A DNA stretch of 64,000 nt from Pseudomonas sp. RIT-PI-q (lineage in GTDB: Bacteria > Pseudomonadota > Gammaproteobacteria > Pseudomonadales > Pseudomonadaceae), in the NCBI RefSeq assembly GCF_001297125.1, contig NZ_LHPC01000007.1:1-64000 (forward strand), read 5' to 3'. This document shows, in pieces, positions 28,579-37,888 of the stretch. Position 1 is the first letter of the stretch; the number at the start of each line of letters is the position of its first letter. The position numbers and the translations under genes are program-made. The notes beneath the pieces were generated by a model, which saw nothing but the letters and a program-made list of their open reading frames with translations, searched no databases and had not been told where the DNA came from.

Positions 28579-29064
28579 ATGGAACGCATCTACATCGGCA
28601 TGGGCAGCAATCTGGCTGACCCCGCCGAACAACTGCGCAGCGCCATCGAGGCGCTGGGGCAGTTGCCGCTGACCGAACTGGTCGGGGTTTCCGCGTTTTA
28701 TCAAAGCGACTCCCTGCTGCCCGGCCAACCGCGTTATACCAACGCGGTCGCCGCCCTCGATAGCACACTCGCACCATTGGACCTGCTTGATGCGCTGCAC
28801 GCCATCGAGAATGGACGGGGCCGCGAACGTCTTGAACGTTGGGGCCCACGCACACTGGATCTCGATATCGTGCTGTTCGGTGACCGGCTGATCGACGAAC
28901 CTCGCCTGAAAGTCCCCCACTACCATCTGCAGGAACGCGCGTTCGTTCTTTATCCGCTGGCCGAATTGGCGCCTGCGGATTTGCGCCTGGCTGATGGCCG
29001 CAGCCTGAGTGATTTGCTCGCTGCCTGCCCGTTCGTCGGCCTGGAACGCCTCCCTTCAAATTGA
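28579..29064 (+). CDS. folK: 2-amino-4-hydroxy-6-hydroxymethyldihydropteridine pyrophosphokinase
   Basis: A 161-residue HPPK of folate synthesis that transfers pyrophosphate from ATP to the pterin. Motifs IYIGMGSNLADP (N-terminus) and RWGPRTLDLDIVLFGD (about 89-104, with metal-binding Asp pair) are intact. It begins 3 nt after pcnB, so the two are one transcription unit. Confidence 0.96.
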   Translation: MERIYIGMGSNLADPAEQLRSAIEALGQLPLTELVGVSAFYQSDSLLPGQPRYTNAVAALDSTLAPLDLLDALHAIENGRGRERLERWGPRTLDLDIVLFGDRLIDEPRLKVPHYHLQERAFVLYPLAELAPADLRLADGRSLSDLLAACPFVGLERLPSN

Positions 29065-29071
29065 TAAAAAT

Positions 29072-29166
29072 CCCTGTGGGGGCGGGCTTTCCCGCGATGG
29101 CTGACCATCAGTCAACATTGATGTTGAATTTGAAGTCGCTATCGCGGGCAAGCCCGCTCCCACAAT
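29072..29166. repeat. REPIN, GCGGGC subtype
   Basis: Arms CCTGTGGGGGCGGGCTTTCC and inverted GGGCAAGCCCGCTCCCACA. This is a different REP subtype (GCGGGC...CCCGCGA core) from most others here. It lies between folK and panB. Confidence 0.85.
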
Positions 29167-29219
29167 GGTTTATGTCGCTTCAACGATCTGCAGCAATAAA
29201 ATTTTGCTGAATCGCATCA

Positions 29220-29259
29220 GTTACCCCGGTAACACCCCACGCGTAACAATGCGGTAACA
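29220..29259 (+). promoter_or_regulatory. GTAACA repeat cluster upstream of panB
   Basis: GTTAC (29220-29224) followed by three direct GTAACA copies (29229-29234, 29243-29248, 29254-29259), ending 8 bp before TTGACT (29267-29272). With the weak -10 GACTAT (29290-29295, 17-bp spacer) this could be an activator site for the panB promoter. The same hexamer forms the CbrB-like site before crcZ. Confidence 0.4.
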
Positions 29260-29439
29260 CACGCAATTGACTTCCCGAGTTCTCCTCACGACTATAGGCG
29301 TCCCGCTGCCGCCAACACGGCATTACAGGGCGCAATCCAGGCCTTAAAAGCACGACGAAAGACCGTGCGCCTGTATTTAACGAAGAATCACGCGCGTTAC
29401 TCGCAGTAGTTTCCACAGCGCCTGAATGAGGAACTTTTC

Positions 29440-30240
29440 ATGCCAGCCATCACCCTGACCACTCTGCAAGGTCTCAAGCAAAAAGGTGAAAAAATCACCA
29501 TGCTGACCTGCTATGACGCGACCTTCGCCCACGCCTGCAATGAGGCTGGTGTTGAAGTGCTGCTGGTGGGCGACTCCCTCGGCATGGTTCTGCAAGGTCA
29601 CGACAGCACCCTGCCGGTGACCACCGCCGAGATGGCTTATCACGTCGCCGCCGTTAAACGCGGTAACAGCGACGCGTTGATCCTCGCCGACCTGCCCTTC
29701 ATGGCCTACGCCACCCTCGAGCAAACCATGACCAACAGCGCCCTGTTGATGCAGGCCGGTGCGCACATGGTCAAGGTTGAAGGCGCGCTGTGGCTGGCGG
29801 ACTCGATCCGTCTGCTGGCCGAGCGTGGCATCCCGGTGTGCGCGCACATGGGGCTGACGCCGCAATCGGTGAACATCCTTGGCGGTTACAAGGTCCAGGG
29901 TCGTAACGAAAACCAGGCGCGGCAAATGCGTGCCGACGCGATCGCCCTGGAGCAGGCCGGCGCGGCCATGCTGCTGCTCGAATGCGTGCCGAGTGAACTG
30001 GCCGAGGAAATCACCCAAGCGGTGAAAATCCCGGTGATCGGTATTGGTGCCGGCAGTGCCACCGACGGCCAGGTGCTGGTTCTGCACGACATGTTAGGCC
30101 TGTCGATCACCGGCCGTGTGCCGAAGTTCGTGAAGAACTTCATGACCGGGCAACAGAACATTCAAGCGGCGCTTGGCGCGTACGTCACCGAAGTCAAAGC
30201 AGCCACTTTCCCTGGTATCGAACACGGATTCTCTGCATGA
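29440..30240 (+). CDS. panB: 3-methyl-2-oxobutanoate hydroxymethyltransferase
   Basis: A 266-residue TIM-barrel enzyme making ketopantoate from ketoisovalerate (a product of the valine pathway) and methylene-THF, the first step to pantothenate. Motifs [29 protein letters not shown] (metal Asp) and [17 protein letters not shown] are intact. GAGGAAC precedes the ATG. It overlaps panC by ATGA. Confidence 0.97.
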   Translation: MPAITLTTLQGLKQKGEKITMLTCYDATFAHACNEAGVEVLLVGDSLGMVLQGHDSTLPVTTAEMAYHVAAVKRGNSDALILADLPFMAYATLEQTMTNSALLMQAGAHMVKVEGALWLADSIRLLAERGIPVCAHMGLTPQSVNILGGYKVQGRNENQARQMRADAIALEQAGAAMLLLECVPSELAEEITQAVKIPVIGIGAGSATDGQVLVLHDMLGLSITGRVPKFVKNFMTGQQNIQAALGAYVTEVKAATFPGIEHGFSA

Positions 30241-31097
30241 ACACCGTAAAAACCGTACGTGAACTGCGGGCCGCCGTGGCCCGTGCCCGCGGCGAAGGCA
30301 AGCGCATCGGCTTCGTGCCGACCATGGGCAACCTGCACAGCGGGCATGTCGCACTGGTGACCAAAGCCACCCAACGGGTGGACTTCGTGGTCGCGAGCAT
30401 TTTCGTCAACCCGCTGCAATTCGGCGCCGGAGAAGACCTCGACAAGTACCCGCGCACCCTCGCGGCTGACCAGGAAAAACTGCTGCAAGCCGGTTGCCAC
30501 CTGCTGTTCGCGCCGACCGTTGAAGAAATGTACCCCGATGGCATGGCCGGCCAGACCCGCGTCAGTGTTCCGCAACTCTCGGAAGGCTTGTGCGGCGCCA
30601 GCCGTCCTGGGCATTTCGAGGGCGTCGCAACCGTTGTCAGCAAACTGTTCAACATGGTCCAGCCAGACCTGGCGATCTTCGGCGAGAAGGACTTCCAGCA
30701 ATTGGCGGTGATCCGCGCGCTGGTGCATGACCTGAACATGCCGATCCAGATCATCGGCGAACCGACAGTGCGTGCGACCGATGGCCTGGCGCTGTCGTCG
30801 CGCAACGGTTTCCTCAGCGAAGAGCAGCGGGCCGTTGCCCCGGTGGTCTATCGCACACTGAATCAGATCAGCGACGCGATCAAACAGGGTGAGCGGGACT
30901 TCCCCACGTTGATCAACCAGCAGATCCAACAGCTTGAAGCCGCTGGCCTGCGAGCTGATTACCTGGAAATCCGCCATGCGCAGACGTTGCGTCCGGCCAC
31001 CCCGGAAGATCGGGACCTGGTGATTCTGGTGGCCGCGTTCCTGGGGACGACACGGTTGATCGACAACCTGCACCTGAACCTCGACGCGATCGCATAA
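30237..31097 (+). CDS. panC: pantothenate synthetase
   Basis: A 286-residue enzyme that joins pantoate and beta-alanine with ATP. HIGH-type motif [14 protein letters not shown] (about residues 25-38), [20 protein letters not shown], and KMSKS-like LSSRNGFL (near 183). The usual next gene in P. aeruginosa, panD, which makes beta-alanine, is not found downstream. Confidence 0.97.
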   Translation: MNTVKTVRELRAAVARARGEGKRIGFVPTMGNLHSGHVALVTKATQRVDFVVASIFVNPLQFGAGEDLDKYPRTLAADQEKLLQAGCHLLFAPTVEEMYPDGMAGQTRVSVPQLSEGLCGASRPGHFEGVATVVSKLFNMVQPDLAIFGEKDFQQLAVIRALVHDLNMPIQIIGEPTVRATDGLALSSRNGFLSEEQRAVAPVVYRTLNQISDAIKQGERDFPTLINQQIQQLEAAGLRADYLEIRHAQTLRPATPEDRDLVILVAAFLGTTRLIDNLHLNLDAIA

Positions 31098-31109
31098 ACA
31101 CCGCAATAC

Positions 31110-31202
31110 CCCTGTAGGAGCAAGCTTGCTCGCGATGGCGGACTGACAGACACATCTGTCGAATGTTAAACCGCTATCGCGAGCAAGCTTGCTCCTACAA
31201 GG
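31110..31202. repeat. REPIN
   Basis: Arms CCCTGTAGGAGCAAGCTTGC and inverted GCAAGCTTGCTCCTACAAGG, with a spacer of about 45 bp, right after panC. The rest of the panC-pgi gap (31203-31462) shows no gene; it should contain the pgi promoter, which I could not pin down. Confidence 0.9.
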
Positions 31203-31462
31203 TTCCGCGTCAGTTCCCGCCTAGTATTTGATCGAGCCCAAGTCCTCATTTCCCTTCCGTTTGTCGGACCGCCCCCTTCTTTAATGTTAAAAAAGTACAG
31301 GGAACGGGTCAGACAAAGTCAAGACAGATTGCAGCGCGAGGGTTACTGTATTCGCCCTGTGTCATCAAATCGTGTCGACGCAGTTGACCGGACGCCCACC
31401 CGCAGCGTTCCGGTATTTTTAGTGTTCAAAAGGCCGTTCAAGTAAAAAGGAAACCCGCAGCG

Positions 31463-33127
31463 ATGGCGTATTACCGCACTCCTCACGACGTGACCGCTCT
31501 GCCCGCCTGGCAAGCGTTGAATGACCACCGCCAAGCCATGCAGGATTTCAGCATGCGCGAAGCCTTCAATGCTGACCCGCAGCGCTTTACCCAATTCACC
31601 CTCAGCAGCTGCGGCCTGTTTCTCGATTATTCGAAAAACCTGATCAACGCCGAGACCCGCAACCTGCTGGTGGGCCTGGCCAACGAAGTCGACCTCAAGG
31701 GCGCGATCAAATCGCTGTTCGACGGCGAAATCGTCAACTCCTCCGAAGGTCGCCCGGCCCTGCACACGGCGCTGCGCCGCCCGGTCGGCGACAAGCTGTC
31801 GGTCAACGGTGTCAACGTGATGCCGGAAGTGCACAAAGTGCTGAACCAGATCACCGACCTTGTAGGCCGTATCCACGATGGTCTGTGGCGCGGTTACACC
31901 GAGAAGCCGATCACTGACGTGGTGAACATCGGCATCGGTGGTTCATTCCTCGGCCCTGAGCTGGTTTCCGAAGCGCTGTTGTCCTACGCCCAGAAAGGCG
32001 TGCGCTGCCACTACCTGGCGAACATCGATGGCAGTGAGTTCCACGAACTGACCATGAAGCTGCGCGCCGAGACCACGTTGTTCATCGTCTCGTCGAAATC
32101 CTTCAATACCCTCGAAACCCTGAAGAATGCCCAGGCCGCACGCGCCTGGTATTTGGCGCAGGGTGGGTCGGAAGCCGAGCTGTATCGTCACTTCATCGCC
32201 GTATCCAGCAACAATGCTGCGGCCGTGGCGTTCGGTATTCGTGAAGAGAACATCTTCCCGATGTGGGACTGGGTCGGCGGGCGTTACTCGCTGTGGTCGG
32301 CCATCGGCTTGCCGATCGCCCTGGCCATCGGCATGTCCAACTTCAAGGAACTGCTGTCCGGTGCCTACACCATGGACCAGCACTTCCAGAGCGCGCCGTT
32401 CGAACAGAACATGCCGGTACTGCTGGCCTTGCTCGGCGTCTGGTACGGCAACTTCTGGGGCGCGCAGAGCCACGCGATCCTGCCGTACGACCACTACCTG
32501 CGCAACATCACCAAGCACTTGCAGCAGTTGGACATGGAATCCAATGGCAAGAGCGTGCGTCAGGACGGTACTCCTGTTTCCACTGATACCGGTCCTGTGA
32601 TCTGGGGTGGCGTGGGTTGCAACGGTCAGCACGCTTACCACCAGTTGCTGCATCAAGGCACCCAACTGATCCCGGCCGACTTTATCGTGCCGATCGTCAG
32701 CTTCAACCCGGTGTCCGACCACCACCAATGGCTGTACGCCAACTGCCTGTCCCAAAGCCAGGCGTTGATGCTGGGCAAGAACCGCACCGAGGCCGAAGCC
32801 GAGCTGCGCGACAAGGGCATGAGCGAAGAAGACGTACAGAAACTCGCGCCGCACAAGGTGATCCCGGGCAACCGTCCGAGCAACACGCTGGTGGTCGAAC
32901 GCATCAGCCCGCGTCGCCTCGGCGCACTGGTGGCGATGTACGAACACAAAGTCTTCGTGCAAAGCGTGATCTGGGGCATCAACGCCTTCGACCAATGGGG
33001 CGTGGAGCTGGGTAAAGAGCTGGGCAAAGGCGTCTACAACCGCCTGGTCGGCAGCGAAGAAACACCGGCTGACGATGCTTCCACTCAAGGCCTGATCAAC
33101 TACTTCCGCGGCCGTCACCGCGGGTGA
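31463..33127 (+). CDS. pgi: glucose-6-phosphate isomerase
   Basis: A 554-residue cytosolic enzyme interconverting glucose-6-P and fructose-6-P. In pseudomonads it works mainly in the cyclic Entner-Doudoroff route. Signature [14 protein letters not shown] (about 154-167), active-site region [17 protein letters not shown] (about 268-284) and [21 protein letters not shown] C-terminal signature (here [13 protein letters not shown]) are intact. AAGGAAA lies before the ATG. Confidence 0.97.
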   Translation: MAYYRTPHDVTALPAWQALNDHRQAMQDFSMREAFNADPQRFTQFTLSSCGLFLDYSKNLINAETRNLLVGLANEVDLKGAIKSLFDGEIVNSSEGRPALHTALRRPVGDKLSVNGVNVMPEVHKVLNQITDLVGRIHDGLWRGYTEKPITDVVNIGIGGSFLGPELVSEALLSYAQKGVRCHYLANIDGSEFHELTMKLRAETTLFIVSSKSFNTLETLKNAQAARAWYLAQGGSEAELYRHFIAVSSNNAAAVAFGIREENIFPMWDWVGGRYSLWSAIGLPIALAIGMSNFKELLSGAYTMDQHFQSAPFEQNMPVLLALLGVWYGNFWGAQSHAILPYDHYLRNITKHLQQLDMESNGKSVRQDGTPVSTDTGPVIWGGVGCNGQHAYHQLLHQGTQLIPADFIVPIVSFNPVSDHHQWLYANCLSQSQALMLGKNRTEAEAELRDKGMSEEDVQKLAPHKVIPGNRPSNTLVVERISPRRLGALVAMYEHKVFVQSVIWGINAFDQWGVELGKELGKGVYNRLVGSEETPADDASTQGLINYFRGRHRG

Positions 33128-33150
33128 TCTGACGCCAATCGTACCCACCT

Positions 33151-33630
33151 TGCAGGCGCTGGCTTGCCAGCGAAGACGGTAGATCAATCGACTCTTTTGT
33201 TGACTGATCCGCCGCTTTCGCTGGCAAGCCAGCTCCTACGGGGCCCGATTTGACGCTATTCCTGATGCGCGTACTAATCTTGTAGGAGCTGGCTTGCCAG
33301 CGAAGGCGGTGTGTCAATCAACACCTATGTCGACTGATCCGCCGCTTTCGCTGGCAAGCCAGCTCCTACGAGGGCGGATTTGACGCTATTCCTGCTGCGC
33401 GTACTAATCTTGTAGGAGCTGGCTTGCCAGCGAAGGCGGTGTGTCAATCAACACCTATGTCGACTGGTCCGCCGTCTTCGCTGGCAAGCCAGCTCCTACG
33501 GGGCCCGATTTGACGCTATTCCTGCTGCGCGTACTAATCTTGTAGGAGCTGGCTTGCCAGCGAAGGCGGTGTGTCAATCAACACCTATGTCGACTGGTCC
33601 GCCGTCTTCGCTGGCAAGCCAGCTCCTACG
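33151..33630. repeat. tandem array of four REPINs, 130-bp period
   Basis: Units begin at 33151, 33281, 33411 and 33541. Each holds a REPIN of about 90 bp (arms TGTAGGAGCTGGCTTGCCAG and inverted CTGGCAAGCCAGCTCCTACG). The first three are followed by a 40-bp spacer reading TTTGACGCTATTCCTG...GTACTAATCT. Units 2-4 are nearly identical and unit 1 has diverged. It is not a CRISPR: repeats are internally palindromic, spacers are repeated rather than unique, and no cas genes are present. It fills the pgi-acs gap. Confidence 0.93.
33510..33538 (+). promoter_or_regulatory. promoter-like sequence in the last inter-REPIN spacer
   Basis: TTGACG (33510-33515), 17-bp spacer, ACTAAT (33533-33538), facing acs. 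The same sequence occurs at 33250-33278 and 33380-33408 because the spacer is duplicated. A transcript from it would begin with the last REPIN hairpin and run into acs. Confidence 0.4.
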
Positions 33631-33657
33631 AGGGTCGTGTAGCTCCCCTCTTGTCCC

Positions 33658-33673
33658 AAAACAAGAATAAGGA
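33658..33673 (+). promoter_or_regulatory. A-rich Hfq/Crc-type motif at the acs ribosome-binding site
   Basis: AAAACAAGAATAAGGA overlaps the Shine-Dalgarno (AAGGA) of acs and contains AACAAGAA, fitting the AAnAAnAA catabolite-activity motif. It predicts translational repression by Hfq/Crc, relieved by CrcZ. Confidence 0.5.
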
Positions 33674-33679
33674 ACCGTC

Positions 33680-35617
<1,938 letters not shown>

Positions 35618-35627
35618 CATTTGCCCC

Positions 35628-35729
35628 CTGTAGGAGCGAGCTCGCTCGCGATGGGCGTCAACGATAACGCGTGCTTGCAGAGTGTACGCGGCGCGTCTGA
35701 GTCCATCGCGAGCGAGCTCGCTCCTACAG
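35628..35729. repeat. REPIN, GAGCTCGCTC subtype
   Basis: Arms CTGTAGGAGCGAGCTCGCTC and inverted GAGCGAGCTCGCTCCTACAG flanking a spacer of about 55 bp, 10 bp after the acs stop and 17 bp before the next gene's ATG. Confidence 0.9.
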
Positions 35730-35746
35730 AAGCCCATTGAGTCGCC

Positions 35747-36619
35747 ATGGAATTCATCCGCACCCGTATCGAAACCCAAATCATGAGCCTGACCGGCCTG
35801 TCCCTGGGCAAGCTCGACCTGGAAAACCCCAAAGGCGATCCCGGCCTGTTCGGTCCCGATTCGGTGAGCTGGCAAGTCCACGGCGACTTCAGCAGCATGC
35901 TCATCGGCGGCATCAGTGCCCTGATGCTGCAGGTCATGCATCCACTGGCGCTGGCCGGGGTCTGGGACCATTCCAACTTTCGCGAAGACATGCTCGGCCG
36001 CTTGCGCCGCACCGGGCAGTTCATCTCCGGCACCACCTTTGGCTCTCGCCGGGACGCCGACTGGCTGATCGAGAAAGTCCGCACCATCCACCTGCAAGTG
36101 ACCGGCACCGCGCCGGACGGTCGCCCCTACGCTGCCAGCGATCCCGACCTGCTGACCTGGGTGCACGTGGCTGAAGTCAGCAACTTCCTCGCGGCGCACC
36201 TGCGTTACCGCAATCCGCACCTGTCGCTGGCCGATCAGGATCGCTACTACGCCGAAATCGCGATGATTGCCGAACGCCTGGGCGCCCGCGATGTGCCCCG
36301 TTCGCGGCAGGAGATTGCCGGTTACCTTGAGCGCATGCGCCCACAACTGCTGTGCGATGAACGCAGTCGTGAAGTGTTGCGGCTGTTGTTGAACGCGCCG
36401 TCTCCCAGCCGTCTGGCCAAGCCTTTTGGTCGCTTGATGATGCAGGCCGGAATCGACCTGCTGCCGGACTGGGCCAGTGCCATGCTTGGCGTCAGCCAGA
36501 GCCCGCTGCGACGCAAGCTGATCCGCGCCAGCGTCAATCGCAGTGCGCCGATGTTGCGTTGGGCGGTGCGAAACGGCTCGGTGCATCGGGCCAAGCGACG
36601 GATGGGCCTATTGACCTGA
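35747..36619 (+). CDS. MpaB-like oxygenase family protein (DUF2236)
   Basis: A 290-residue protein of the DUF2236/MpaB/Lcp superfamily, whose characterised members (rubber oxygenase, fungal MpaB) are haem-linked oxidases. Typical family features include QVMHPLALAGVWDHSNF (about 62-78), GRLRRTGQFISGTTFG and WVHVAEVSNFLAAH (about 142-155), with His and Arg residues that could ligate haem. No substrate can be proposed. Weak ribosome-binding site; REPINs on both sides. Confidence 0.82.
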   Translation: MEFIRTRIETQIMSLTGLSLGKLDLENPKGDPGLFGPDSVSWQVHGDFSSMLIGGISALMLQVMHPLALAGVWDHSNFREDMLGRLRRTGQFISGTTFGSRRDADWLIEKVRTIHLQVTGTAPDGRPYAASDPDLLTWVHVAEVSNFLAAHLRYRNPHLSLADQDRYYAEIAMIAERLGARDVPRSRQEIAGYLERMRPQLLCDERSREVLRLLLNAPSPSRLAKPFGRLMMQAGIDLLPDWASAMLGVSQSPLRRKLIRASVNRSAPMLRWAVRNGSVHRAKRRMGLLT

Positions 36620-36625
36620 ACACCC

Positions 36626-36719
36626 CTTGTAGGAGCGAGGCTTGCCCGCGAAGAATGCAACTCGGTCTGCCTGACGCACAACGTTGTCGTTCTTCGCGGG
36701 CAAGCCTCGCTCCTACAGG
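36626..36719. repeat. REPIN, GAGGCTTGCCCGCGAA subtype
   Basis: Arms CTTGTAGGAGCGAGGCTTGC and inverted GCAAGCCTCGCTCCTACAGG, with a spacer of about 40 bp. Same subtype as 55851-55913. Confidence 0.9.
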
Positions 36720-36779
36720 TTCTTCATCGCTCAAGCTGTTAAACTCCCGCGCCAAATTCCCTCCTGCAAGGCGCCCAGC

Positions 36780-37796
36780 ATGTCTTCCTTGAATCAGGCG
36801 CTGCGCGCCGCCCTCGATCATCGCCAGGACCTGCTCGCCGAGCTGCACCAGCAAGGCACCGATTGCTATCGCCTGTTCCATGGCAGCCAGGAAGGCGCCG
36901 GTGGCCTGACCATCGACCGCTACGGCCCGCAACTGCTGGTGCAAAGCTTTCACCAGGCGCTGGAACGCGATGCCTTGCTGCAATTGCACGCGACTATCAA
37001 TCAACACCTCGGGCTTGGAACCCTGCTGGTCTACAACGACCGCTCCCGTGGCAACTCACGTATCGACCGCGAAGACACGGTCTACCGCGCCGACGAAGCC
37101 GCGCTGCAAGATCTGGTCGGCCACGAATGGGGCCTCAATTATCGGGTTCGCGGCCGCCACGCGGGCCAGGATCCTCTGCTGTTTCTCGACCTGCGCAACA
37201 CCCGCGGCTGGGTCAAGGACCACAGTAAAAACAAAAGCGTGCTGAACCTGTTTGCCTATACCTGTGGCGTCGGCCTCAGCGCTGCGGCCGGTGGTGCTCG
37301 CGAGGTGTGCAATCTGGATTTCGCCGAAGGCAACCTGGCCGTCGGTCGTGAGAACGGCCTGCTCAACCCGCAATTGCCGACGATGCAGTTCATCCAGTCC
37401 GACTACTTCCCGGCCATCCGCCAGTTGGCCGGCCTGCCCATCAGCCAGCGGCGCGGGCAGAAACTGCCGAGCTACCCGCGTCTGGAACAGCGTCAGTACG
37501 ACTTGGTGCTGCTGGACCCGCCGGCCTGGGCCAAGAGTGCTTTCGGCACCGTCGACCTGCTGCGCGACTATCAGAGTCTGCTGAAGCCGGCGCTGCTGAC
37601 CACCGCCGAGAATGGCGTGCTGATCTGCTGCAACAACCTGGCAAAGGTCAGCATGGACGACTGGCGCGAGCAGGTTTTGCGTTGTGCAGAGAAAGCCGGG
37701 CGTGCGGTGCGTGAGTGGACCGTGATGAAACCGGGAGGCGATTTCCCGTCGATGGATCAGCAGCCACCGTTGAAAACTCTGATCCTGCAACTCTAA
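36780..37796 (+). CDS. class I SAM-dependent methyltransferase, RlmI-like
   Basis: A 338-residue methyltransferase related to the 23S rRNA m5C family (COG1092). SAM-binding motif NLFAYTCGVGLSAAAGGA (about residues 156-173), acidic motif NLDFAEGNL, and catalytic LLDPPAWAKS (near 244). It lacks the N-terminal PUA domain of true RlmI, so the substrate is uncertain. Reading frame extends upstream through the REPIN, but MSSLNQAL at 36780 with AAGG nearby is the sensible start. Confidence 0.8.
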   Translation: MSSLNQALRAALDHRQDLLAELHQQGTDCYRLFHGSQEGAGGLTIDRYGPQLLVQSFHQALERDALLQLHATINQHLGLGTLLVYNDRSRGNSRIDREDTVYRADEAALQDLVGHEWGLNYRVRGRHAGQDPLLFLDLRNTRGWVKDHSKNKSVLNLFAYTCGVGLSAAAGGAREVCNLDFAEGNLAVGRENGLLNPQLPTMQFIQSDYFPAIRQLAGLPISQRRGQKLPSYPRLEQRQYDLVLLDPPAWAKSAFGTVDLLRDYQSLLKPALLTTAENGVLICCNNLAKVSMDDWREQVLRCAEKAGRAVREWTVMKPGGDFPSMDQQPPLKTLILQL

Positions 37797-37888
37797 AAGT
37801 CGCCCGCAAAATCAGATTAATCCTATAAAGCAGGATCACTTCGGAACCGGAATCGCGTGCCATACTCCAACGCACTCGATTCAGACAG

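Noticed and set aside
33151..33630. Regular 130-bp repeat array considered as a CRISPR
   Set aside because: The repeats are about 90-bp REPIN palindromes, the intervals between them are themselves repeated rather than unique, the period is too long, and there are no cas genes.
36684..36779. Upstream extension of the RlmI-like methyltransferase frame
   Set aside because: The extension lies within the REPIN arm and lacks similarity to the family; the start at 36780 is supported by spacing and length.
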